A stretch of 16,391 nt of DNA from Candidatus Parcubacteria bacterium (GTDB taxonomy: Bacteria > Patescibacteriota > Patescibacteriia > Patescibacteriales > UBA12075). The translations under genes and the position numbers were made by a program. The stretch spans positions 1 through 16,391 of the forward strand of contig JAGLNE010000097.1 in the NCBI GenBank assembly GCA_023139655.1, given 5' to 3'. The number at the start of each line of letters is the position of its first letter. Position 1 is the first letter of the stretch. This document shows, one piece after another, positions 8,288 through 14,570 of this stretch. A model generated the notes under the pieces. That model was not told the origin of the DNA. It saw only the letters and a program-made list of their open reading frames with translations, and did no database searches.

Positions 8288-8686
8288 TTATTTTTTTATT
8301 TTTTCTCGATTATCTATTATTTTTTTTACTTTATTAACAAACTCATCTATATTAAGCTCTGATTTAATAAAATAATATTCCGCACCGATATTCTGACAGC
8401 GTTCCTTAACCGCTTTATCGGAGTAATTCGTAAATATAAAAACAGGAATATTGTTGATTTGTTTGTCGTTCTTAATTGATTTTAATAATTCAAAACCCTC
8501 AGTATCAGGCAATATCAAATCAAGTACAATCGCAGTTGGAAGAACTAATTTAATCTGCTCTATGGCGGTATTTATTGTGCCAGTGCCATTATGGATTGAG
8601 GTCTCAAAACCATCAACCCTAAACTTGGCTTGCAAACCATAAAGCAGAGCGGCATCGTCTTCTATAATGAAGATTTTCTTCGCCAT
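8288..8686 (-). CDS. Receiver-only response regulator (CheY-like)
   Basis: 132-aa stand-alone REC domain. The acidic pocket is E9-D10-D11, the phosphoacceptor is D56 in IVLDLILPDTEG, T86 is in FIFTNYSD and the conserved lysine is K109 in YYFIKSE. No DNA-binding or enzymatic output domain follows; the protein ends about 20 residues after the last helix. No histidine kinase is in the window. It is the first gene of the transporter operon, behind a good sigma70-type promoter, and stops 6 nt before the adaptor gene. Its partner may be an unlinked kinase. A regulatory contact with the transporter is possible but only inferred from linkage. Confidence 0.93.
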   Translation of the reverse strand: MAKKIFIIEDDAALLYGLQAKFRVDGFETSIHNGTGTINTAIEQIKLVLPTAIVLDLILPDTEGFELLKSIKNDKQINNIPVFIFTNYSDKAVKERCQNIGAEYYFIKSELNIDEFVNKVKKIIDNREKIKK

Positions 8687-8730
8687 TGTTAGAGAAATTA
8701 TTAATAATAAATTATTATTTTTCTATTGTA

Positions 8731-8759
8731 ATTATAGCACATTTTACCTATTTTTACAA
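8731..8759 (-). promoter_or_regulatory. Sigma70-type promoter of the regulator-ABC operon
   Basis: On the minus strand, TTGTAA (8759-8754) is followed after exactly 17 bp by a perfect TATAAT (8736-8731). Transcription would begin near 8724, giving a leader of about 38 nt before the response regulator. The -35 box matches 4 of 6 consensus bases. Tandem 12-bp repeats lie 3 bp upstream of the -35 box. Confidence 0.7.
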
Positions 8760-8762
8760 AAT

Positions 8763-8788
8763 AAACACCTAGGCGTAAACACCTAGGC
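8763..8788. repeat. Tandem aaacacctaggc repeat beside the operon promoter
   Basis: Two identical copies of aaacacctaggc lie at 8763-8774 and 8777-8788, a 14-bp period, each containing the palindrome cctagg. They lie between the HD-domain gene stop and the -35 box. They could be an operator. Alternatively, the two cctagg blocks could form a weak stem with the T-rich minus-strand sequence behind it, acting as a terminator for the HD gene. Confidence 0.6.
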
Positions 8789-8816
8789 TAAATCAATAAT
8801 ATTACTAAAGCAATAA

Positions 8817-9497
8817 TTATTCTTTCCCCTTAATTTCTCTTTCAAGCTTACTTAAAAAACTTTTTAAATATTTCAATCTTTCTCTGGCTAGTGCTTTGGC
8901 TTTTTTAGTATATAAATATTTTAATATATACTTATCTTTGGTTTCCCAATTCAGATGCGGACTATGCTTGGTTTTATCTTTTATTCTACCGTTAATCTTG
9001 CCGCCAAGATTTTCTTTGCTGTATTTTTCTATATCAACCTTTCTATAAATATGAGCGTTATTTTTACCAACCCAAACAAATCCTCTTGCAACACCAATCG
9101 CGCCAACTGTTTCCAGTTTATCAGCATCAAATACTATTTTTGCCTCTACGCTTACCGGCCTATTTTTACTGCGATAGCGGTGAGTAATTATACAATCCAA
9201 TATATGCCTTATTCTTTTTTCTGAAAAACCAAGTTGTTGCAAGAATGGCTCTGCCATCTTGGCACTTTCCACGGCATGATCAACTTTTCCAGTATGGTCG
9301 TTTCTTTCTCTCGGTCCGCCAATGTCGTGCAATAGCACCGCTACCTGAATTATTTCTTTATCAACCTTTTCTTTTTCGGCAATTTTCATTGCTAAATTAT
9401 AAACCCTCATAACATGGTCCATATTATGAGCTGAACAAGTATCGTGACTTAAACATTCTTCTGCAAATTGTTTTATTTTCTTTATCTTCTCGTTCAT
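8817..9497 (-). CDS. HD-domain phosphohydrolase-like protein
   Basis: 226-aa HD superfamily protein, expected to be a metal-dependent phosphohydrolase; its substrate is not known. The motif residues are H28 (NMDHVMRV), H57-D58 (VLLHDIGG) and a downstream acidic site at D124/D126 (VFDADKLETVGAIG), with THRYRS between them. This order fits the YedJ-like uncharacterised HD group. The open frame continues up to 9650, but those residues (SACPERSRGEAEG) are translated from a palindromic repeat. I place the start at the ATG at 9497, giving MNEKIKKIKQ. The C-terminal third is lysine-rich and helical. It is separated from the regulator operon by that operon's own promoter. Confidence 0.9.
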   Translation of the reverse strand: MNEKIKKIKQFAEECLSHDTCSAHNMDHVMRVYNLAMKIAEKEKVDKEIIQVAVLLHDIGGPRERNDHTGKVDHAVESAKMAEPFLQQLGFSEKRIRHILDCIITHRYRSKNRPVSVEAKIVFDADKLETVGAIGVARGFVWVGKNNAHIYRKVDIEKYSKENLGGKINGRIKDKTKHSPHLNWETKDKYILKYLYTKKAKALARERLKYLKSFLSKLEREIKGKE

Positions 9498-9528
9498 AGT
9501 ATTATTAAAAATCTTAAAAAAATTTTCA

Positions 9529-9609
9529 CAGATGGCAAGCCATCCCTCGGCTTCCCCTCGGCTTCGCTCGGGACAGGCGCTCGGGACAGGCAGTGCAGAT
9601 GGCAAGCCA
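9529..9609. repeat. GC-rich repeat insertion framed by 14-bp direct repeats
   Basis: The 14-mer cagatggcaagcca occurs at 9529-9542 and again at 9596-9609. Between them lie 53 bp of GC-rich repeat with internally repeated words (cctcggcttc twice; ctcgggacaggc twice). The block belongs to the same class as the tgtcctgagcgaagtcgaa piece at 12481-12500. The exact flanking repeat looks like a target-site duplication. Confidence 0.7.
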
Positions 9610-9733
9610 CAATATCCTAGGGGTAAACCCTGGTATTGCGGCAGCGCCAATTTACACTTACTGTTTATTAACCTTTATTTCTATTACAATATTCAAGCAC
9701 TCAATTCATCTAAATATTATCAACCACGCTTTT

Positions 9734-9834
9734 AGACAACAGACCGCAGACGACAGACGACAGACGACAGAATGCGAATAGTAATTTTATAGCTTTTAAA
9801 AACCTGTGGTCTGCTGTCTGTGGTCTGCTGTCTC
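9734..9834. repeat. Inverted arrays of short words (cagacgaca type)
   Basis: The left half (9734-9771) consists of gacgacaga-type words with almost no T. The right half (9803-9834) has ctgtggtctgctgtc words, which are their approximate reverse complements. About 30 AT-rich nt lie between them. It lies beyond the 3' end of lexA and could form a long imperfect stem. Confidence 0.7.
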
Positions 9835-9907
9835 TAAACTGAAACATTTAAATACCAGCCAAAATTATACTCTTTGTCCGTAAGTGTAATAATTTAATTA
9901 TATGTCA

Positions 9908-10519
9908 TTAGGCGAATTTTCTAATCACTCCCTTTACCACTCCCTGGATCAATGGATCTTTGGCGTAGATCGGTTTCATGCTTGAATTAGCCGGCTGTAA
10001 ACGAATACGATTGGTTTCGCGGTAAAATTTCTTAAGCGTGGCATAGGCGTTGTTCAAAAGCGCCACCACTACATCACCGCTTTTGGGCGAAGGATTGCGC
10101 TCAACAATAACAAAATCACCATCCAATATCCCCTCCTCGATCATTGATTCGCCCTTGACCTTAAGGACGTAAGAGTTGGCCCGGTCTGTTACCAAATCAG
10201 CCGGTACGGCAATGGTTTCGTTTTGTTCAACAGCCTCAATTGGTTCACCGGCCGTAATCAAGCCAGCTAAGGGCAAGGCCAAAGCCTCCTGCCAATTAAC
10301 CTTAACCGAATTTAATTCAATTGAACGCGCTTCATTAAATGACTTTTTTAAAAAGCCTTTAGACTTAAGATTCTCAATGTGGGCATGAACCGTTGCCGGG
10401 CTGGACAGATCAAAATGATCGCCAATTTCGCGCAACGAAGGGGCAAAACCATGCTCCCTTAAAAAATCATTTATAAAATCCAAAATTTCGCGTTGACGTT
10501 TTGTTAAATTTTTTCCCAT
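9908..10519 (-). CDS. lexA: SOS repressor LexA
   Basis: 203-aa LexA, the repressor that cleaves itself when RecA filaments form on damaged DNA. The N-terminal winged helix (LTKRQREILDFINDFLREHGFAPSLREIGD, helix-turn-helix near 27-50) binds operators. The cleavage site is A90-G91 in GLITAGEP. The S24 peptidase domain has catalytic S125 in KGESMIEEG and a lysine in ATLKKF (about 163). Length is typical (about 200). The frame extends to 10567, but the extra residues (MLRVACCVLCDTC) come from a short-word repeat. The ATG at 10519, giving MGKNLTKRQ, is the family start. A strong promoter lies 200 nt upstream with a small palindrome over the start of transcription, as expected for self-repression. 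Confidence 0.96.
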   Translation of the reverse strand: MGKNLTKRQREILDFINDFLREHGFAPSLREIGDHFDLSSPATVHAHIENLKSKGFLKKSFNEARSIELNSVKVNWQEALALPLAGLITAGEPIEAVEQNETIAVPADLVTDRANSYVLKVKGESMIEEGILDGDFVIVERNPSPKSGDVVVALLNNAYATLKKFYRETNRIRLQPANSSMKPIYAKDPLIQGVVKGVIRKFA

Positions 10520-10602
10520 ATATTTATAGCACGTATCACACAGCACACAACATGCAACACGTAACATTAAATGATTAAATATTTAAAATTATATACTTTT
10601 GA

Positions 10603-10640
10603 CCAGCCCGTCAATTTTTATACCCAAAGTGACGGGCAGG
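10603..10640. promoter_or_regulatory. Hairpin in the lexA 5' leader
   Basis: gcccgtca (10606-10613) and tgacgggc (10630-10637) pair over 8 bp around a 16-nt loop. The arms extend outward by 3 bp with one mismatch. It is the only GC-rich stem in the 320-bp lexA/secreted-protein intergenic region and lies inside the predicted lexA leader. On the plus strand it is followed by a T-rich run, but no plus-strand gene precedes it. Its role is unknown; RNA stability or translation control is possible. Confidence 0.55.
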
Positions 10641-10703
10641 GAATTTTTGTTTTTATGGACATATTTTAGGCCTTATGCAAAAAGTCTTATATTTATCCAC
10701 AGA

Positions 10704-10752
10704 TTCAAATGAACTATATATCTATTATACACGAACAAAAAACGAAAGTCAA
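10704..10752 (-). promoter_or_regulatory. lexA promoter with candidate operator
   Basis: On the minus strand, TTGACT (10752-10747), a 17-bp spacer and TATAAT (10729-10724) make a near-consensus promoter that starts near 10717. The palindrome ttcaaatgaa (10704-10713) lies at about +4 to +13, where a LexA operator would block initiation. It does not match the GAAC-N4-GTTC or CTGT-N8-ACAG boxes, so the operator call is weaker than the promoter call. A perfect DnaA-box 9-mer, ttatccaca (10693-10701), lies just beyond and may be chance. Confidence 0.7.
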
Positions 10753-10790
10753 GTACTAAATATTAACTAGAATATTAAAGCAAAATATAG

Positions 10791-10796
10791 TATAAT
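10791..10796 (+). promoter_or_regulatory. Possible -10 element of the secreted-protein gene
   Basis: A perfect TATAAT lies 44 bp before the start codon at 10840, so transcription would start near 10803. No convincing -35 box is seen 17 bp upstream (tagaat). It is divergent from the lexA promoter; the two share the 10747-10796 interval. The rest of the intergenic region is AT-rich, with no gene. Confidence 0.4.
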
Positions 10797-10839
10797 AAAA
10801 ATATTGTAAATCAATTTATTACTTAATAAAATTTTTAAT

Positions 10840-12393
10840 ATGAAATTTTCTAATCCCCTATTCTTTTTTAGTATTATTATCGGCATCAGTTTGGTTTTCT
10901 CCCCGGTTATGGCAATAACTTTTGACCCTAATCTCATTATTAGTGACGCGGAGATATTGGACGCAAGCTCAATGAGCCTGGCGGAAATAGACCAGTTCCT
11001 CAAGGGTAAAGGCGGCTATATTTCCAGCCGCAGCTTTCCTGATCATGAAGGAAACACGAAATCTACCGCCGAAATAATCTACAACGCGGCCCACAACTGG
11101 GACTGTGAAGACGCAATAAATCTCTCAGATAATCCCACTGAAGCGGAAAAAACCCTTAAATGCGAGTCAGTTACGATGAACCCGCAATTCCTCCTGGTCC
11201 TTCTCCAGAAGGAGCAAAGCCTGATTGATGATAAAACCCCCACACAGGGCCAGCTTGATTGGGCTACCGGCTATGGCTGTCCGGATGGCGGCGGCTGTAA
11301 TGACCGCTGGCGCGGCATCGGCAAGCAGATCAATTCCGCTTCGCTCCAATTCTTTGATTACATTGAGAACCCCAGTCATTATAAATACCGGCCCGGGCAA
11401 ACCTACACTCTCACCAACACCGGCCGGCCGGACTCTGTGGTTACGCCCCAAAACCGGGCCACGGCCGCGCTCTATAATTATACCCCGCATGTCTATAATG
11501 GCAATTTCAACTTTTTTAAACTCTGGCTTAAATATTTTACTGTTCTTTACCCTTCCAATACCCTACTTCAGGTAAAGGGCGAAGTTGGCGTTTGGCTGAT
11601 CAAGGATGGCGTACGCCGGCCCTTCCTTACTAAGGGGGCACTAACCTCTCGTTATGACATTAATAAAGTTATCCAAGTAAATAAATCTGATTTGGAAAAA
11701 TATCCAACCGGCGATCCGATCAAATTCCATCAATACGCCCTGGTCCGGAGCCCGCGCGGGACTGTATTTCTGCTGGTTGATGACAAACGGCGCGGCTTTG
11801 CCTCAGGTGAGGCCCTTCGCCTTATCGGCATAAACCCGGAAGAAATAATTGACGCCAGCTGGGATGATATTAATGTTTACGATGAAGGAGTACCCATCAC
11901 TGCCGATTCCACTTACCCAATGGGGGCGCTCCTGCAAGACAAATCAACCGGCGGGATCTACTATGTTTCCGAAGGCACTAAGGCCCCGCTCTGGGACGCA
12001 GTCCTTCTTAAAACCAAGTTTAGAAATCGGGTGATAATCGCGGAGACTCCAGAAAAACTGGCCAGTTACAAAACAGTGGAACCGACTATCTTTGGCGATG
12101 GTGAGCTTATTAAAACCGACACTTCACCTGGAGTTTATGTAATTGATAATAAGCAACGCCGCGGTTTTACTAGCGGTGCCATCTTTGAAGAACTGGGCTA
12201 CAAATGGGAAAATATCATTACAGTACCTAAGAAAATATTTGAACTCTACGCCGAGGGTGAAGCAATTAGCCAGGTTTACTCAGAAGAAAATATAGAAATA
12301 ATTGATCCCAGCGCGACCACCTCGCCGGCAGTAGTTGGTACTAGTACTGATGAGTTGTTGCAGGAAGAGATTGATGAAATGCTTAATCCGTAA
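10840..12393 (+). CDS. Secreted glucosaminidase/lysozyme-like protein with four C-terminal repeats
   Basis: 517-aa exported protein. The signal peptide (KFSNPLFFFSIIIGISLVFSPVMA, cleavage near 25) is followed by a domain of about residues 30-235 with NPQFLLVLLQKEQSLID, WATGYGCPDGGGC, RGIGKQINSASLQFF and ATAALYNYTPHVYN. These are the marks of a lysozyme-fold/glucosaminidase-like family common in actinobacteria and CPR. E125 of QKEQ is the natural catalytic candidate. Four tandem repeats follow at about 242-295, 299-354, 361-417 and 420-476, each with the pattern GxVYLVxDxxRRxF...G...VIxV....Lxx YxxG, suited to binding a surface polymer or protein. The acidic, Ser/Thr-rich tail (477-517) lacks an LPXTG motif. 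It probably cuts or binds peptidoglycan outside the cell; activity is not shown. Confidence 0.85.
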   Translation: MKFSNPLFFFSIIIGISLVFSPVMAITFDPNLIISDAEILDASSMSLAEIDQFLKGKGGYISSRSFPDHEGNTKSTAEIIYNAAHNWDCEDAINLSDNPTEAEKTLKCESVTMNPQFLLVLLQKEQSLIDDKTPTQGQLDWATGYGCPDGGGCNDRWRGIGKQINSASLQFFDYIENPSHYKYRPGQTYTLTNTGRPDSVVTPQNRATAALYNYTPHVYNGNFNFFKLWLKYFTVLYPSNTLLQVKGEVGVWLIKDGVRRPFLTKGALTSRYDINKVIQVNKSDLEKYPTGDPIKFHQYALVRSPRGTVFLLVDDKRRGFASGEALRLIGINPEEIIDASWDDINVYDEGVPITADSTYPMGALLQDKSTGGIYYVSEGTKAPLWDAVLLKTKFRNRVIIAETPEKLASYKTVEPTIFGDGELIKTDTSPGVYVIDNKQRRGFTSGAIFEELGYKWENIITVPKKIFELYAEGEAISQVYSEENIEIIDPSATTSPAVVGTSTDELLQEEIDEMLNP

Positions 12394-12394
12394 T

Positions 12395-12570
12395 TTTTAA
12401 ATTACAAACAACAAATAACAAATAAATTACAAATACCAATGACTAAAATCACAAACAACGGTAGTTTGTTTGTGATTTGCCTGTCCTGAGCGAAGTCGAA
12501 GGGAAATTTGGCGCTTATTTGTTATTTATTATTTGGTGCTTATTTATTGCTTGGTTCTTATTTGTAATTT
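12395..12570. repeat. Inverted word arrays around a 5'-repeat and hairpin
   Basis: The left half (12395-12437) is built of acaaataacaaat-type words. The right half (12513-12570) has their complements (tatttgttatttatt). Inside is a hairpin with 11-bp perfect arms, aaatcacaaac (12446-12456) and gtttgtgattt (12468-12478). It is followed by a tgtcctgagcgaagtcgaa repeat fragment (12481-12500). The array ends 8 nt before the next start codon and reads open, which produces a false N-terminal extension of that protein. No separate terminator for the secreted-protein gene is obvious. Confidence 0.7.
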
Positions 12571-12578
12571 ACTGCTTT

Positions 12579-13373
12579 ATGTCCATTGTTTTCGCCGCTA
12601 TAACCCCTCATCCTCCCCTCCTCATTCCCTTGATCGGGAAGGAGAATTTGGCGAGGCTAAAAGACACACAAAATGCTTTTAATAAACTGGCTGAGGAATT
12701 GAAAAAAAACCAAGTTGATACAATATTAATTATCTCACCGCACGGTGAGGCCCTGGAATCAACCTTTGTTCTAAACCAAAATACCGAGTATGTTGCGAAT
12801 TTTGAAGAATTCGGCGACTGCTCCAGTAAAAAAACCTGGGCCGGCAACCTGGGACTGGCCCAGCTGATTAAAGCTACTCTCAAAAATAAAAACTCTTTAC
12901 ATTTTTTCACCGATAATAAACTAGACCATGGAGCGGCTGTACCGCTCTTTTTACTTACCGAAAAGCTTAAAGATATAAATATTATTCCCATGAATACTTC
13001 CGGCCTAGATAATAAAAAACACTTTGAATTCGGACAAAAAATTCAAGCTGCCCTGCTGGACTCAAGGCACCGTGTCGGCATTATTGCCTCCGGCGACCTA
13101 TCGCATCGCCTTAGCCCCGACGCACCGGGCGGCTTTTCCGCGCGCGGCGCCAAATTTGACAATAAACTCCTTCTATTATTAAAAAAACAAAAAACCCAAG
13201 ACATCCTGGATTTGCCGGATGACCTGATCGAAGAAGCAGAACAATGCGGCCTTAAATCAATCCTTATCCTCCTCGGCCTCCTGGACGGCCTTAACCACAC
13301 TCCCCAAGTTCTCGCCTACGAATCCCCTTTTGGCGTGGGGTATTTGACTATGAATTTTATAATAAAAAATTAA
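12579..13373 (+). CDS. Class III extradiol dioxygenase / MEMO-like (LigB superfamily) protein
   Basis: 264-aa protein of the LigB/MEMO fold. Candidate metal ligands are H11 (AAITPHPPLLIP), H55 (IISPHGEA) and E221 (EEAEQCG). Other conserved-looking histidines are H117 (LDHGAAVPLF) and H176 (ASGDLSHRL). The C-terminal block YESPFGVGYLTMNF is typical of the group. In ring-cleaving members these residues bind Fe(II); many relatives, such as AmmeMemoRadiSam system protein B, have no known substrate, and I claim none. The frame opens at 12477, but the first 34 residues are repeat-derived; the start is ATG 12579 (MSIVFAAITPH). Its last 43 bp recur behind higA (14469-14511), which marks it as the probable insertion target of the following segment. 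Confidence 0.85.
   Translation: MSIVFAAITPHPPLLIPLIGKENLARLKDTQNAFNKLAEELKKNQVDTILIISPHGEALESTFVLNQNTEYVANFEEFGDCSSKKTWAGNLGLAQLIKATLKNKNSLHFFTDNKLDHGAAVPLFLLTEKLKDINIIPMNTSGLDNKKHFEFGQKIQAALLDSRHRVGIIASGDLSHRLSPDAPGGFSARGAKFDNKLLLLLKKQKTQDILDLPDDLIEEAEQCGLKSILILLGLLDGLNHTPQVLAYESPFGVGYLTMNFIIKN
13314..13363 (+). repeat. Left copy of the MEMO gene-end direct repeat
   Basis: The 3' end of the MEMO-like gene. From 13321 to 13363 it matches 14469-14511 at 39 of 43 positions, with a further gcct 3-7 nt upstream shared by both copies. Three of the four differences are synonymous in the MEMO frame (Gly, Thr and Asn third positions) and one is Ile/Met. The repeat brackets the methyltransferase and higA. 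Confidence 0.85.
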
Positions 13374-13394
13374 ACCTCAAAAAAGGTGATGAAA

Positions 13395-13413
13395 CGTACG
13401 AAAAAATCGTACG
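13395..13413. repeat. Short hairpin between MEMO and methyltransferase genes
   Basis: cgtacga (13395-13401) pairs with tcgtacg (13407-13413) around a 5-A loop. No T-run follows, so it is not a standard terminator. It lies just inside the left junction of the bracketed segment and could mark its end. Confidence 0.5.
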
Positions 13414-13453
13414 ATTGAAAATATCCTAAATATAAATAAACTTGTATATTGCT

Positions 13454-14131
13454 ATGAACAAAATCAAAACACATTTTTCTAAAACAGTAGATGATTACGA
13501 TACTGTCGCAAATAAAGTTGTATTTAAAAACAACGAGCTGCACAACGAATTAATCAACGCAATATCTTTTAATCGAGATAAAAAAATAAATATTTTAGAT
13601 TTAGGCAGTGGCACTGGTCATGGCATGGAGCTGGTAGCAAAACGATTTCCAAAAGCTAAAATTACTGGCATTGATTTTTCACCAATCATGATCGAAAAAG
13701 CTAAAAAAAATCTGCTGCCTTTTTCAAATCGAATAAAATTATTGGAAATTGATTTTAGGGATTATGATTTTAATCAAAAATTTGACGTAGTTATTTCAGC
13801 AATCGCTATACACAATATTACCCATAAACAAAAGAAGTGGTTATTTGAAAAAATATTCAATTCTTTAAATGATGGTGGGTTATTTATTAATGCTGATTTC
13901 TATGAGCATGAATCAAAAATTATCAATGATAGAATTAAAGCTATATATAAAAATTTTCTAAGAAAAAATCTATCTGGAGACGAATTAAAAACCTGGTTAA
14001 GACACGCTTTTGAAGAAGACATGCCCATGTCATTAACAAAACAAACATCTGCCTTAAAAAAAATTGGTTTTGATAAATTTAAATTACTGTGGATATTCAA
14101 TAATGAAATAATTTATATCGCAAACAAATAA
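13454..14131 (+). CDS. Class I SAM-dependent methyltransferase
   Basis: 225-aa Rossmann-fold methyltransferase. Motif I is ILDLGSGTGHG (about 47-57), the acidic end of strand 2 is ITGIDFSPIMIEKAKKN, motif II is about LLEIDFRDYDF, and strand 4 is FDVVISAIAIHNITHKQK, followed by LNDGGLFINADFYEHES. The closest well-known groups are the CmoA-like/methyltransferase type 12-25 families; the substrate (tRNA, lipid or small molecule) cannot be told. The frame can start at TTG 13442, but ATG 13454 (MNKIKTHFSK) is better, and no Shine-Dalgarno is present. It is much more AT-rich than the MEMO and higA genes on either side, which points to separate origin. It is 27 nt upstream of higA. Confidence 0.88.
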   Translation: MNKIKTHFSKTVDDYDTVANKVVFKNNELHNELINAISFNRDKKINILDLGSGTGHGMELVAKRFPKAKITGIDFSPIMIEKAKKNLLPFSNRIKLLEIDFRDYDFNQKFDVVISAIAIHNITHKQKKWLFEKIFNSLNDGGLFINADFYEHESKIINDRIKAIYKNFLRKNLSGDELKTWLRHAFEEDMPMSLTKQTSALKKIGFDKFKLLWIFNNEIIYIANK

Positions 14132-14158
14132 CATAGATTATCATTAACTTAAAAAAAT

Positions 14159-14470
14159 ATGATTAGAAAAAAAATACCGGCGATTCATCCCGGTGAAATA
14201 TTAAAAGAAAAATTTTTATTGCCTTTGGAAATTACTGAATACCGGCTGGCTAAAGACATCTCGGTTCCGCCGCGCCGGATAAACGAAATCACCCATGGCA
14301 AACGGGCTATTACCGCCAACACCGCCCTTAGGCTGGGCAAATATTTTGGCAATTCCCCGCGCTTCTGGCTAAACCTGCAGACTCACTATGAACTGGAAAT
14401 TCAAGCCGAAAAAATATCAGACGTAATTGATCATCAAATAAAAACCCTCCACCATCCGGTAATTGCCTAA
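14159..14470 (+). CDS. higA: HigA-type XRE antitoxin/regulator, no partner toxin adjacent
   Basis: 103-aa protein of the HigA/VapI family. It has IHPGEILKEKFLLPLEITEYRLAKDISVPPRRINEITHGKRAITANTALRLGKYFGNSPRFWLNLQTHYELE, a helix-turn-helix domain with the family's characteristic end. Normally it neutralises the HigB mRNA-cleaving toxin and represses its own operon, and higB lies directly upstream. Here that position is held by the methyltransferase, and no HigB-like frame is seen nearby. Its stop codon falls inside the MEMO gene-end repeat, in the same reading frame as that repeat (Val-Ile-Ala-stop-Ser-Pro-Phe-Gly). Its base use resembles the chromosomal genes more than the AT-rich methyltransferase. 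Confidence 0.88.
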   Translation: MIRKKIPAIHPGEILKEKFLLPLEITEYRLAKDISVPPRRINEITHGKRAITANTALRLGKYFGNSPRFWLNLQTHYELEIQAEKISDVIDHQIKTLHHPVIA

Positions 14471-14511
14471 TCCCCTTTTGGCGTGGGATATTTGACCATG
14501 AACTTTATGAT
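14465..14511 (+). pseudogene. Remnant of a second MEMO-like gene 3' end
   Basis: In the frame directly after the higA stop, the sequence encodes SPFGVGYLTMNFMIN, against SPFGVGYLTMNFIIKN at the end of the intact gene. Identity is 39/43, with mostly third-position changes. This is therefore a diverged coding fragment rather than a fresh copy of the adjacent gene. No more of the gene remains upstream of it. Confidence 0.8.
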
Positions 14512-14544
14512 TAATCATCGTAAAATATTTTGCAACAAAAAATT

Positions 14545-14568
14545 CCCGCCTACACTGCGGGGTTTTTT
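14545..14568 (+). terminator. Rho-independent terminator after higA
   Basis: cccgc (14545-14549) pairs with gcggg (14557-14561) across a 7-nt loop, followed by TTTTTT (14563-14568). A run of A residues upstream could pair with part of the T-run, so it may also work on the other strand. It should end the MEMO-methyltransferase-higA transcript. Confidence 0.7.
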
Positions 14569-14570
14569 AT

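Larger units (their letters stand above)
9498..9907. other. Gene-free spacer between the HD gene and lexA
   Basis: 410 bp with no convincing gene. From left to right it holds an AT-rich leader for the HD gene, a repeat insertion framed by 14-bp direct repeats (9529-9609), a possible hairpin (caatatcc at 9610-9617 with ggtattg at 9632-9638, plus ggg/ccc inside), an AT-rich run, and an inverted word array (9734-9834). The short open frames that cross it consist of repeat sequence. Confidence 0.7.

Noticed and set aside
9498..9650. N-terminal extension of the HD protein
   Set aside because: The residues come from a palindromic repeat (CPERSRGEAEG pattern); the HD family start fits ATG at 9497.
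10693..10701. Replication origin suggested by ttatccaca
   Set aside because: Only one perfect DnaA-type 9-mer was seen, with no cluster, no dnaA or dnaN and no clear AT-rich unwinding element; chance is likely.
12477..12578. Hydrophobic N-terminal extension of the MEMO-like protein that looks like a membrane anchor
   Set aside because: It is the translation of a repeat fragment and a tatttgtt word array; the conserved protein begins at 12579.
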